DNA of 64,000 nt from an uncultured Hyphomonas sp. GTDB lineage: Bacteria; Pseudomonadota; Alphaproteobacteria; Caulobacterales; Hyphomonadaceae. The position numbers and the translations under genes are program-made. Below are positions 8,184-16,008 of this stretch, in pieces (the stretch's first letter is position 1; each line of letters begins with the position of its first letter). A model generated the notes under the pieces. That model worked only from the letters and a program-made list of their open reading frames with translations, was not told the DNA's origin and did not search any database. The DNA lies in the NCBI RefSeq assembly GCF_963678875.1, contig NZ_OY787456.1:2170001-2234000 (forward strand), written 5' to 3'.

Positions 8184-8831
8184 ATGCGATCCGTGACGTC
8201 CGCTCAATCAGGAGCCATTCATGGCATCAATTCGAAAAGCCCGGCCAAAGTGAGCGCCCTTCCCGGCCGCTCCGCTCTGGACGGCGAGTTGATGTCGCGC
8301 GTAATCGGCTCTGCTGACCGCGACGCATTCAACACGCTGGCGATCCATTATGCGCCGCGACTGAAAGCCTGGCTGATGCATCGCGGAGAAGGCGATTCGA
8401 CGTCTGAAGACATTGTTCAGGATGTGCTGACAGCCGTCTGGCAGAAAGCAGCCAGCTACGACAGTTCCAAAGCCAGTTTCTCGACCTGGGTTTTCCGGAT
8501 GACACGCAATCGCTGGATCGACCACAAGCGGAAGCATGACCGTCTGCAGCCAACCGCACCGCAGGACATGGTTGAACTCGCCGACGAACCTGAAGATTCA
8601 CCGCACGCAGGGCTAGAGGAAGCCGAAGCAGCGCAGGCTGTGAGAGAGGCGCTCGCCACGCTGCCACCTGAGCAAAAACAGATGCTCTACCTCGCCTTTT
8701 TTGAGGGCCTGTCCCACAGCGCCATTGCGGAACGGACAGGTATCGCAATCGGGACCGTGAAAAGCCGGATCCGGGCACCCTTGAAGAAACTGAGAACGAC
8801 ACTTGAAGCCTATCGAAAGGATGAACCATGA
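8184..8831 (+). CDS. ECF sigma factor, RpoE/ChrR (ECF11-like) type
   Basis: Extracytoplasmic-function sigma factor of 215 residues. Region 2 is seen in FNTLAIHYAPRLKAWLMHRG through SEDIVQDVLTAVWQKAASYD and FRMTRNRWIDHKRK; region 4 in LPPEQKQMLYLAFFEGLSHSAIAERTGIAIGTVKSRI. The ATG at 8184 is chosen because GGAGG ends 5 bp before it; an ATG at 8136 sits on the -35 element of the candidate promoter and has no ribosome site. The stop overlaps the anti-sigma start (ATGA at 8828-8831). Family and neighbours (ChrR-like protein, COG2907 flavoprotein, DUF1365) point to the singlet-oxygen/photo-oxidative stress branch, although no photolyase or cyclopropane synthase gene is in the window. Confidence 0.9.
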   Translation: MRSVTSAQSGAIHGINSKSPAKVSALPGRSALDGELMSRVIGSADRDAFNTLAIHYAPRLKAWLMHRGEGDSTSEDIVQDVLTAVWQKAASYDSSKASFSTWVFRMTRNRWIDHKRKHDRLQPTAPQDMVELADEPEDSPHAGLEEAEAAQAVREALATLPPEQKQMLYLAFFEGLSHSAIAERTGIAIGTVKSRIRAPLKKLRTTLEAYRKDEP

Positions 8832-9511
8832 GTTCGGCACAGTCTCTGCCGGTCACGGTTGATGACGACTGGCTGGCAATGCAGTCAGCGGGTTCGCTCT
8901 CTCCGTTCAAACAACTTCTGTTGACCTGTCAGGCGGATATCAATCCTCGCCTGAAAGACACTTTTGACTCAAACGACCATGTCGCCGGTGCCCTACTGGA
9001 AAGCGCCAAGCCTGTGGCGCTGTCGGACGATTTCCTGTCGCGGCTGAACTCCGGCCTTGATACGGCGCCAGAAAACGCTCCGGCCGCGAACACGGATGCG
9101 GATAGCGCCAATGGACAAGAGCAGCCGGAATGGATGCCGGCGCCGCTGGCTGACTATGTCCGCCGCTCCGGGCGCCGCATCAGATGGCGTAATGCGGGCG
9201 TCGGCGTCCAGCAGGCAAGGCTTGGCCGCAACAATCGCGGCGAGCGGCTCTATCTTCTGAGGGCAAGGCCCGGTCTTCCCGTTCCGCGCCATTCGCATAG
9301 CGGGCAGGAATGGACGCTGGTTCTCGCTGGAGGATACAAATCCGGATCCCGGCAATTCGTTCCCGGTGACCTTCACCAGGAAGACGAAGGCTGCATGCAT
9401 GACCTACGCATCGACGATGATGGCCCGTGCATTTCGCTCATCGTTGACGAAGGCAAGCTGCGGTTTGAGAATCCCCTGCTCCGGTTGCTCCAGCCCGTGC
9501 TCGGGCTCTGA
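8828..9511 (+). CDS. chrR: ChrR-like anti-sigma factor with cupin domain, N-terminal zinc ligands missing
   Basis: Protein of 227 residues encoded directly after its sigma factor. The C-terminal half is a ChrR cupin with RHSHSGQEW (an H-x-H-x3-E metal site) and VPGDLHQEDEGCMHDLR. The N-terminal anti-sigma region aligns with ChrR around WLAMQSAGSLSPFKQLLLTC, but the classic zinc signature H-x3-C-x2-C that should follow is replaced by residues such as Gln, Asn and Leu, and there is no N-terminal His. It therefore looks like a zinc-free anti-sigma domain attached to an intact cupin sensor. It should hold the ECF factor inactive until the cupin detects a signal; how it binds sigma without the zinc fold is open. 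Confidence 0.8.
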   Translation: MSSAQSLPVTVDDDWLAMQSAGSLSPFKQLLLTCQADINPRLKDTFDSNDHVAGALLESAKPVALSDDFLSRLNSGLDTAPENAPAANTDADSANGQEQPEWMPAPLADYVRRSGRRIRWRNAGVGVQQARLGRNNRGERLYLLRARPGLPVPRHSHSGQEWTLVLAGGYKSGSRQFVPGDLHQEDEGCMHDLRIDDDGPCISLIVDEGKLRFENPLLRLLQPVLGL

Positions 9512-9547
9512 GCGAGAACTGCAGCGCCACGAATGCGGCGGTTTCGA

Positions 9548-10708
9548 TCAGTTTGCCCGGCCGGCCTCATTCGCGCGCCATACCCGCTGGAAGTTCCCTC
9601 CCAGGAAGGCTGCCAGTTCCGGTTCGCTCATGCCTTTGCGGCTGAGCAGCGCGACCAGGTCCGGCAGGCGGCGATAATCGTCGAAGACAGGTTTGTAGTT
9701 CGCGTCCATGTCTGATCCGAGGCAGACATGATCGATCCCCACCATGTCTACCAATTGGAAGATTCTGTCTGCGAAGCCTGCGAGGTCAGCGATCTCGATC
9801 CCGGTCGGCCACGCCCCGATGATACCCCCGGCGTCTGCTGCCGCTTTGGCGAGCTCAAGAGAAATGAAGCGCGGGTGATAGGAATGAGCCGAGCTGATGT
9901 GGGTGTGCGAGAACATCACCGGCTGGGTACTGAGTTCCAGGGCGCGGAAGGCTCCCGCCTCCGCCATATGAGACAAATCGATCACCATGCCCTGCCGGTT
10001 CATCTCCCGGATAATGGCGTCGCCTTCGGACGTCAGTCCATCATGGACCGGCTCATTGGTCATGGCATCCGCGATGCCGTTCGTCCGATAGTGAACGAGC
10101 GTAATGGAGCGGACCCCGTCCTCGTAAGCTTCCTTCACGCGCTCAACAGAGCCTTCCAGAAAATCTCCGCCTTCGACCGTCCAGATCGCCCCCGGACGGC
10201 CTGAGGCACGCGCGGCCTGCAGGTCGTCCAGCGTCAGCATTTCTGTGACAAGATTCTGCTCGGCCAACCGCTTCAGATTGCCAATCTGGATCTTGTAGCT
10301 CTCCCACGCCTCGCCCTCCTGGAACGGGCGTTGCGCCTCCAGTCCCTTGCCCTTTGACAGGTTCAGAACGTTGAAATCCGAAACTGCTGCGAAACAGGAT
10401 GCGGCCAGGTGGCCTTCGCGCATGTCTCCGATGGTCCGGCGCTCGAAGCCTGACTGCGCCTTGTAGACTTTCAACAGCGGCGCGAGACCGGAGGCGTCGC
10501 GGGCGAATGTCCGCCCTGGGTGAGCATGGCTGTCGATCGCCGGATACTTGTCCAGCAAGTCGATTGCCGCAGCACGCTCCTCTTCCGTGAGCTCAAACCC
10601 CAAGGGTGCAGGTGCGGGCCGCTTGTTCAGCCAATAGGCACCATACGCGACGCCGGCTCCAGCAACCAATCCTCCGCCCATCAGGGCGCGCCGTGTCAGC
10701 TTTCCCAT
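9548..10708 (-). CDS. Membrane (renal-type) dipeptidase, peptidase family M19, exported
   Basis: M19 dipeptidase of 386 residues; the family cleaves dipeptides, often accepting a D-residue or a dehydropeptide at the C-terminal side. The N-terminus KLTRRALMGGGLVAGAGVAYGAY is a Tat-like signal or anchor. Zinc-site motifs are IDSHAHPG (His61, His63), the bridging-glutamate region WTVEGGDFLEG, IDLSHMA, PVMFSHTHISSAHS and CLGSDMDA. It lies 31 bp downstream of the cysteine hydrolase, in an apparent three-gene operon with TetR. With the divergent TonB receptor and the DUF2817 peptidase this suggests uptake and breakdown of small peptides or amide-linked compounds. Confidence 0.88.
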   Translation of the reverse strand: MGKLTRRALMGGGLVAGAGVAYGAYWLNKRPAPAPLGFELTEEERAAAIDLLDKYPAIDSHAHPGRTFARDASGLAPLLKVYKAQSGFERRTIGDMREGHLAASCFAAVSDFNVLNLSKGKGLEAQRPFQEGEAWESYKIQIGNLKRLAEQNLVTEMLTLDDLQAARASGRPGAIWTVEGGDFLEGSVERVKEAYEDGVRSITLVHYRTNGIADAMTNEPVHDGLTSEGDAIIREMNRQGMVIDLSHMAEAGAFRALELSTQPVMFSHTHISSAHSYHPRFISLELAKAAADAGGIIGAWPTGIEIADLAGFADRIFQLVDMVGIDHVCLGSDMDANYKPVFDDYRRLPDLVALLSRKGMSEPELAAFLGGNFQRVWRANEAGRAN

Positions 10709-10739
10709 TTGCTCTCAGCTCCTGATAGAATAAGCCGAC

Positions 10740-11456
10740 TTACGCGTCTGACGACATGGCCGCGAATTCGGCGATGGCTTCATCCGCGGTCAACGCAAAG
10801 CCATATGAGGCGAGTTTCCCGATCGTCGCCTGATAAGCCTCCATGAGGTATGTGGTCGTCGCATCGCTTACCACGCGTGTCACGTATCCGTAGTCCAGCG
10901 CGACGCGTGTGGTGGTTTCCACGCACTCGTCAGTCAGGAAGCCGACCACGATCAGATGCTCGATCCCCATATTGCGGAGGGTCGAGTCGAGGCTCGTGCC
11001 CGTGAAGGCACCGCTGGCGGTCTTGGTGATGACGATTTCGTCGGCATTCGGCTTGGTCGGCTCCAGGAACTGGGCTGCCGGGCTGTCGGGCGGGAAGCAC
11101 CAGCCGAGGCGCGTGTGCAGCTGGCTGGTGTCACGGCCCTTGTCTGACAAGGACTGGATCTTCACGTGGATGGGCGGGATCCCGGCGGATCTTGCCGCGT
11201 TCAGAACACGTGCAGCCTGGACTACGGCAGCATTAAACCGGACTTCGTAGTCACTTAGAGCGGCCCGGACTTCGGCTTCGGGCAACCCCGCCTCAACCGC
11301 ATTCTTGAGATGGTAGGATGGCTCCGCCAGATGCTGAATATCGATCAGCAGCAGGGCGGTATTGTTCAGCGTCGCAGCCGGCGGCGCTTTCGCATTCACG
11401 AAGGAGGTCGCCAGCACCTCATTGATGCCGATGGCCGTCTGCTCGGATGTGGTCAT
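10740..11456 (-). CDS. Isochorismatase-like cysteine hydrolase
   Basis: Cysteine hydrolase of 238 residues from the ATG at 11456. A GTG at 11468 overlaps the TetR stop and is an alternative start adding four residues. The catalytic triad of the isochorismatase/nicotinamidase superfamily is visible: Asp in LLLIDIQHL, Lys in EIVITKTASGAF and Cys in VGFLTDECVETTTR. No signal peptide, so cytoplasmic. Members hydrolyse amides such as nicotinamide, N-carbamoyl compounds or ureido acids; which one cannot be told from sequence. It is co-transcribed between the TetR gene and the M19 dipeptidase gene. Confidence 0.82.
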   Translation of the reverse strand: MTTSEQTAIGINEVLATSFVNAKAPPAATLNNTALLLIDIQHLAEPSYHLKNAVEAGLPEAEVRAALSDYEVRFNAAVVQAARVLNAARSAGIPPIHVKIQSLSDKGRDTSQLHTRLGWCFPPDSPAAQFLEPTKPNADEIVITKTASGAFTGTSLDSTLRNMGIEHLIVVGFLTDECVETTTRVALDYGYVTRVVSDATTTYLMEAYQATIGKLASYGFALTADEAIAEFAAMSSDA

Positions 11457-11464
11457 GCTGTCTC

Positions 11465-12178
11465 TCACTCAGATGTGTTTGTTGACTCGTTGAAGGGGTC
11501 GTCCGGAACTGTCTCGATGGCGCGCAGGCCTTTCTCGCTGAGAACCGCGCGGATGCTGATCTTGAAAAGCCGGGACACGATGTCTTCCCGGCCGATCAGG
11601 GTCGGCGCGACATATCGGAGCTGGTCCGCCGTATAGAGATTGGCGATGCCGAACGCGGCGGCCTGCAATGCGGCAACCACGAGGTCCCTCTCAGCTTCGA
11701 TGAAGTAGCGCTCTTCAATGCACCGGCTGACCAGCTCATCCATCAACGAGACGGTTTTCTCTCGCTGCGCCTGATAGGTCGCGGACGACAGGATCTCTTC
11801 GGTCTCCATGCTTTTCATCAGCAGGAAGTAACCGGGGTGCGACCTGGCGAAATGAACATAAGCGTAGCCGATGGCCAGAAGGCGGGACAGCGCCATGTCC
11901 CCAGCCTGCTGGAGCGCATAGTTCCGGTAATTCTCCTGCAGTACGTATCCCGCGATTGCCGTCTCGACGAGCAGGTCCTGCTTGCTCTCGAAATGCCTGT
12001 AGATCGCCGGCGCCGACGTGCCCACCATCTTGCCGACGTCCTTCAACTGGAAGTCCAGAGAGCGGCTTTTGGCGATCAGCCGGGCAACGGCTTCGATGAT
12101 CGCATTGCGCAGGTCGCCATGGTGGTATGCCGCTTTTTTGCGGACGCGGCTGGTGGATGATTTGAAGCCATCTGCCAT
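11465..12178 (-). CDS. TetR-family transcriptional regulator
   Basis: Regulator of 237 residues. The N-terminal DNA-binding domain is clear (YHHGDLRNAIIEAVARLI, then FQLKDVGKMVGTSAPAIYRHFESKQDLLVE at about residues 45-75), followed by a helical ligand-binding domain. It is divergent from the TonB receptor at 12332 and heads an operon with the cysteine hydrolase and M19 dipeptidase. A perfect palindrome, GTTAATTCAATTAAC, lies in the intergenic region over the receptor promoter and is the natural operator candidate. It probably represses both the receptor and its own operon until the imported compound binds. Confidence 0.88.
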   Translation of the reverse strand: MADGFKSSTSRVRKKAAYHHGDLRNAIIEAVARLIAKSRSLDFQLKDVGKMVGTSAPAIYRHFESKQDLLVETAIAGYVLQENYRNYALQQAGDMALSRLLAIGYAYVHFARSHPGYFLLMKSMETEEILSSATYQAQREKTVSLMDELVSRCIEERYFIEAERDLVVAALQAAAFGIANLYTADQLRYVAPTLIGREDIVSRLFKISIRAVLSEKGLRAIETVPDDPFNESTNTSE

Positions 12179-12215
12179 TCGCTGTAATTCCCCAAACCGC
12201 TGTCACCATGACGCG

Positions 12216-12244
12216 TTGACACATTAATGTTAATTCAATTAACT
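12216..12244 (+). promoter_or_regulatory. Promoter and palindromic operator between TetR and the TonB receptor
   Basis: TTGACA (12216-12221), 17 bp, then TTAACT (12239-12244) forms a sigma-70-like promoter for the receptor. The perfect inverted repeat GTTAATT-C-AATTAAC (12229-12243) covers the spacer and -10, the usual place for TetR repression. The ATG at 12227 falls inside this promoter, so it is not the receptor start. Confidence 0.6.
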
Positions 12245-12331
12245 TCTGCGGGCAAGGCTTGGAAAGTGCGTGCGCGCGTAGCCACGGGGGTTCACTCCAG
12301 GCCGACTTCAGAAGTCAAAGGGAAGATCAAG

Positions 12332-14734
12332 ATGAAGACGTCTAAACTGCTGATGGGCGCCAGTTGCCTTATCCTCGCAGCCGCTCCATGGGCTGCTGCC
12401 TCTGCTCAAACGCAAGCCGAAAGCGACACGGCAGACACGGTTGAAACCACGAGCCCGCCGCAGGAAGATGACGTCAAGGTCTATGAAGGCATCGTCGTGA
12501 CCGCGACCCGCCGCGCCGAAAAGCTGTCTGAAGTGCCAATCGCGATGTCCGTCTTCGGCGACGACAATATCGATCAGACCAGCGTCCGTGAATTGTCTGA
12601 AATTTCCGAGTACATCCCGAACGTCTCGATCTCTGGCCACAACGATTTCCGCTCCGTCATCACGATCCGCGGCGTTGGCTCGGCTTCCCGAAACATCGGC
12701 TTCGACAGCCGCGTCGGCGTCTATGTCGATGGTGTCTACATGGGCCAGTCCCCTGCCGTGAACCAGGAACTGCTGGATCTGGAACGCGTTGAAGTGCTGC
12801 GTGGTCCGCAGGGCATGCTGTTCGGCAAGAATACGGTGGCCGGCGCCGTCAGCCTGGTGACCAAGAAGCCGGAAGACCGCTTCTTCGGCAAAGTCAGCGC
12901 CAATGTCGGCAACTATAACCTGCGCGAATTCCAGGGTATGCTGAACGTGCCGATTTCCGAAAAGGTCGCTGCCAAGGTCTCCGTCTCCAAGACTGACCGC
13001 GACGGCTATATCGACAACATCACCACCGGCAACGATCTCGACACCAAGGACGTGCTGGCATACCGCGCCCAGTTGCGCATCACGCCGACCGATCAGTTCG
13101 AAATCAACCTCGCCTATGATGGCCTCTCGGCTGACAACAACATCCTGGTCGGCGAACCGCTCACCGACCCGTATGGCGTGATGGTGACGCCGTTCGCACC
13201 GGAACCGCGCAAGGTCGCCTTCGATTTCGACCCGACCGAAGAGCGTGATGTCTCCGGCGCCATGATGGACCTCACCTATGAGTTCCAGAACGGCTTCACC
13301 GTGAAGTCGATCACCGGCTACCGCGACACGGATGCGTCCTACTCCAACGCCACGGACTATGCACCGATCTCCATCGTGTACGTCGATTATGGCGACGAAT
13401 TCAAACAGACGACCCAGGAGTTCCAGCTGATCTCCCCGTCTGACAGCGCCTTCACCTATATGGGCGGCCTTTACTACTACAAGCAGGACGCCGACACGGT
13501 CCGCGACGTGACCCTCGGGGAGAACTTCCTCGAAGGCTTCATCCAGCCGGTTGTTGCTCCCAGCGTTGCGCCGCTTCTCAGCCTCGATCCGGCGACCCTG
13601 ACACCAGCACAACTCGCCCTGATCTCTTCGCTGGCCGGGTTCGGCCCCGTGGGCTCGAAAGTCACGAACAGCGGGAGCGTCGAAACAGAGAGCTTCGCCG
13701 CATACTTCAACGGTTCTTACGACTTCAATGAGCGTTGGACCCTTGGCTTCGGCGTGCGCTACAGCACGGAAGACAAAAGCGTGAACTGGCTGCTCGATGG
13801 CCGCAATTCCGGCGTCTTCGGTATCGGCTCAACCAATGTGGCGCCGGGTGACACCACGACGGTCCCGACGCCGCTGCTCAACGACCGCAGCGACAGCTTC
13901 CTGTCTCCGGCAATCAGCCTCAGCTACGCCGTGACCGACCAGAGCAACCTCTACGCCAAATATTCCTCTGGCTACAAAAGCGGCGGCTTCAACCTCGACT
14001 ACATCAACGAGGACGAACTGGCTGCGAACTCCGGACTGGAGTTCGGCAAGGAAACGGTGGACGCCTATGAGGTCGGCCTGAAGAACACGTTCATGAATGG
14101 CCGCTTCACCCTGAACCTTGCTGGCTTCTACTCCGAATACAGCGACTATCAGGTGAACCAGTTTGTCGACCTCGGCGATGGCCGCACGTCGATCCGCATC
14201 ACCAACGCCGCAAAGGTCATCACGCAGGGTCTGGAAGCGGAGTTCAATCTTCAGGCCACGGATAACCTGTCCCTGCAGGGTTCGGCTGGCTATCTCGACG
14301 CCACGTTCGACTCCTTCCCGGGTGGCGGCACGGCTGGCGCGGATGCCTCCGGCAACGACCTGACCAACGCACCCGAGTGGAGCGCATCGCTGGGCGCCGT
14401 CTACACACGGGACATTCCGTCGATCGACTCCACGCTCCTGACGCGTCTCGACATGACCTATTCGGATGGCTATTTCACCACCGCCGACAACATCAAGACG
14501 CAAACGCTGCCGTCCACGCAGGTCGTGCCGTTTGGCTATATCGACGCCATGACGCAACTGAACGGCCGTATCGGTCTGATGAGCAATGACGGCCGCTACG
14601 AAGCCTATCTGTGGGGCCGCAACCTCACCGACGAAGATGGCCTGGTGGATGATTTCCGCGACTTCTTCGGCACGCTTGTGAACCACCCGAATATCGGGCG
14701 GACCTATGGCGCCGAACTGGTCGTGAATTTCTAA
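12332..14734 (+). CDS. TonB-dependent outer-membrane receptor
   Basis: Receptor of 800 residues from the ATG at 12332; an in-frame ATG at 12227 lies within the promoter. The signal peptide ends near ASAQ (residue 26). A TonB-box-like segment GIVVTATR at 53-60 precedes the plug domain, which shows VYVDGVYMG and RVEVLRGPQGMLFGKNTVAGAV. The C-terminus ends in the beta-barrel signature TYGAELVVNF with a terminal Phe. It belongs to the large group of plug-barrel receptors in oligotrophic alphaproteobacteria that import varied organic ligands. Given the divergent dipeptidase/hydrolase operon and the following DUF2817 peptidase, a peptide-like or amide substrate is inferred; no siderophore genes are nearby. 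Confidence 0.92.
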   Translation: MKTSKLLMGASCLILAAAPWAAASAQTQAESDTADTVETTSPPQEDDVKVYEGIVVTATRRAEKLSEVPIAMSVFGDDNIDQTSVRELSEISEYIPNVSISGHNDFRSVITIRGVGSASRNIGFDSRVGVYVDGVYMGQSPAVNQELLDLERVEVLRGPQGMLFGKNTVAGAVSLVTKKPEDRFFGKVSANVGNYNLREFQGMLNVPISEKVAAKVSVSKTDRDGYIDNITTGNDLDTKDVLAYRAQLRITPTDQFEINLAYDGLSADNNILVGEPLTDPYGVMVTPFAPEPRKVAFDFDPTEERDVSGAMMDLTYEFQNGFTVKSITGYRDTDASYSNATDYAPISIVYVDYGDEFKQTTQEFQLISPSDSAFTYMGGLYYYKQDADTVRDVTLGENFLEGFIQPVVAPSVAPLLSLDPATLTPAQLALISSLAGFGPVGSKVTNSGSVETESFAAYFNGSYDFNERWTLGFGVRYSTEDKSVNWLLDGRNSGVFGIGSTNVAPGDTTTVPTPLLNDRSDSFLSPAISLSYAVTDQSNLYAKYSSGYKSGGFNLDYINEDELAANSGLEFGKETVDAYEVGLKNTFMNGRFTLNLAGFYSEYSDYQVNQFVDLGDGRTSIRITNAAKVITQGLEAEFNLQATDNLSLQGSAGYLDATFDSFPGGGTAGADASGNDLTNAPEWSASLGAVYTRDIPSIDSTLLTRLDMTYSDGYFTTADNIKTQTLPSTQVVPFGYIDAMTQLNGRIGLMSNDGRYEAYLWGRNLTDEDGLVDDFRDFFGTLVNHPNIGRTYGAELVVNF

Positions 14735-14751
14735 TCCACCCATGTGTCTCC

Positions 14752-14809
14752 ATACCGGGAAGGACCCGCATCATGACCTCTGTTGATGCGGAACCTTCCC
14801 GGTATTTTT
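14752..14809 (+). terminator. Two-tier hairpin with T-run that overlaps the start of the DUF2817 gene
   Basis: Outer stem ATACCGGGAAGG (14752-14763) pairs with CCTTCCCGGTAT (14794-14805) over 12 bp. Inner stem CCGCATCA (14766-14773) pairs with TGATGCGG (14784-14791). Five T residues follow (14805-14809). It looks like an intrinsic terminator for the TonB receptor, yet the only plausible start codon of the next gene (ATG 14773) lies at its apex and the ribosome-binding GGAAGGA lies in the outer stem. It could therefore be an attenuator or translational switch. Confidence 0.65.
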
Positions 14810-15894
14810 CGTCGTCATACAAAGAAGGCCGGGCGAAATTCATTGAGGCCTGTCAGAAACACGGCTTTCACGCTTCGAGCCATGTGCATCCGTCCTGCAA
14901 AGGGCCCTCTGGAGAAGATCTCTCCATGGATGCCGTCTGGGTCGGCCCGCATGATGCCAGGCGGGTTCTGGTCTTCAGCTGCGGAACCCATGGTCTGGAA
15001 GCTGCGGCAGGCGCCGCCACCATCCTTCGCTGGCTCGACACGGATGGCCCCGGCAGACTGCCGGAAGACATGGCGGCTCTGCTGGTCCATGCGATCAATC
15101 CCTTCGGCTGGGCCTGGTCACACCGGATCAATGAAGACGGCATTGATCTGAACCGGAACTTTCCGGACCGGTCGAAACCGTCTCCGTCAAATCCGGACTA
15201 TGCGGATATTCACGCGCTCCTGCTTGCAGCATCCATGGACGATGAAGGGCTCCGCGCCTTTGCGCAGGGATTTCACGCCCTGGCGGCGACCAATGGGATG
15301 AATGCCGCGCTGACTGGCATAACATCCGGCCAGTTCGACTTTCCGGACGGGCTCAGCTTCGGCGGACACGCCCTCAGCTGGTCAGGCGAAACCCTTTTCG
15401 CGATTGCCCGTGCGCATCTCGGTCAGGCGGAGCGGATCCTTCATGTCGATTGGCACACCGGCATCGGCGAATACGGGCAGGCCCACTTCATTCTGGACGA
15501 GCCCAAAACCTCGGAAACATACCGCCTGCTCTCTGACTGGTGGCCGGATCACGACATCCATTGTGATGACGTGGTGGATGGCGTTTCCATTTTCTACAAC
15601 GGTCTGTTGCTAGACGGTTTGCGGACGGAGATCGGTAAGTTCAATCCGGCCCGATTGGTGAACCTGACAATCGAATGGGGCACCTATGATGTCGAGAAAA
15701 TGCTGCAGGCGCTGGCAATGGACAATTGGCTGATGCACCGGGCGGGCGATGCCGACCCTGCGCATGTGGATGCGGTGCGGGCGGAATTGATCGAACGCTT
15801 CTATCCGCGGGCCGCCGATTGGCGCAGCAATGTCATCCGCCTTTCGGACCATATCTGCGACCAGGCGGTCGCCGGCCTGCAGAGCTGGGACTGA
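14773..15894 (+). CDS. DUF2817 family M14-like carboxypeptidase/deacylase
   Basis: Protein of 373 residues of the DUF2817 family, related to M14 zinc carboxypeptidases. Visible are SCGTHGLEAAAGA (the His and Glu of the HxxE-type zinc site), HAINPFGWAWSHRINEDGIDLNRNFPD (substrate-binding Asn-Arg), HVDWHTGIGEYG (third zinc His) and TIEWGTY near the C-terminus, which supplies the catalytic Glu region. No signal peptide, so cytoplasmic. The conserved family part begins around residue 11 (YFSSSYKEGRAKF), so ATG 14773 is the only suitable start, although it is buried in a terminator-like hairpin. It probably finishes breakdown of what the upstream TonB receptor imports. Confidence 0.85.
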   Translation: MTSVDAEPSRYFSSSYKEGRAKFIEACQKHGFHASSHVHPSCKGPSGEDLSMDAVWVGPHDARRVLVFSCGTHGLEAAAGAATILRWLDTDGPGRLPEDMAALLVHAINPFGWAWSHRINEDGIDLNRNFPDRSKPSPSNPDYADIHALLLAASMDDEGLRAFAQGFHALAATNGMNAALTGITSGQFDFPDGLSFGGHALSWSGETLFAIARAHLGQAERILHVDWHTGIGEYGQAHFILDEPKTSETYRLLSDWWPDHDIHCDDVVDGVSIFYNGLLLDGLRTEIGKFNPARLVNLTIEWGTYDVEKMLQALAMDNWLMHRAGDADPAHVDAVRAELIERFYPRAADWRSNVIRLSDHICDQAVAGLQSWD

Positions 15895-15917
15895 GCCCAA
15901 TCACCCAGTCTAAAAAA

Positions 15918-15953
15918 GGCGGGGCGGTCTGAACCGCCCCGCCCTTCTTTTTT
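15918..15953 (+). terminator. Intrinsic terminator after the DUF2817 gene
   Basis: GGCGGGGCGGT (15918-15928), loop CTGA, ACCGCCCCGCC (15933-15943), then CTTCTTTTTT. An 11-bp GC-rich stem with a T-run. An A-run on the other side (15912-15917) means it could also stop transcription from the minus strand, where the aminotransferase gene ends. Confidence 0.85.
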
Positions 15954-15978
15954 GCGTCCACGTCAGGACAAGGATGAA

Positions 15979-16000
15979 GGCGCCCCGAAGCCGGGGCGCC
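15979..16000 (-). terminator. GC-rich hairpin downstream of the aminotransferase gene
   Basis: GGCGCCCCG-AAGC-CGGGGCGCC, a 9-bp stem lying 9 bp beyond the minus-strand stop. Only a weak T-rich stretch follows on the minus strand. It probably works together with the stronger bidirectional terminator at 15918-15953. Confidence 0.5.
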
Positions 16001-16008
16001 ACCCTTGA

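Noticed and set aside
12227..12331. Upstream start of the TonB receptor at ATG 12227
   Set aside because: It lies in the promoter spacer and palindrome; the signal peptide begins only at 12332.
12308..13612. Long minus-strand frame opposite the TonB receptor
   Set aside because: It is a shadow of the receptor gene; the translation is rich in His, Val and Asp with no family pattern.
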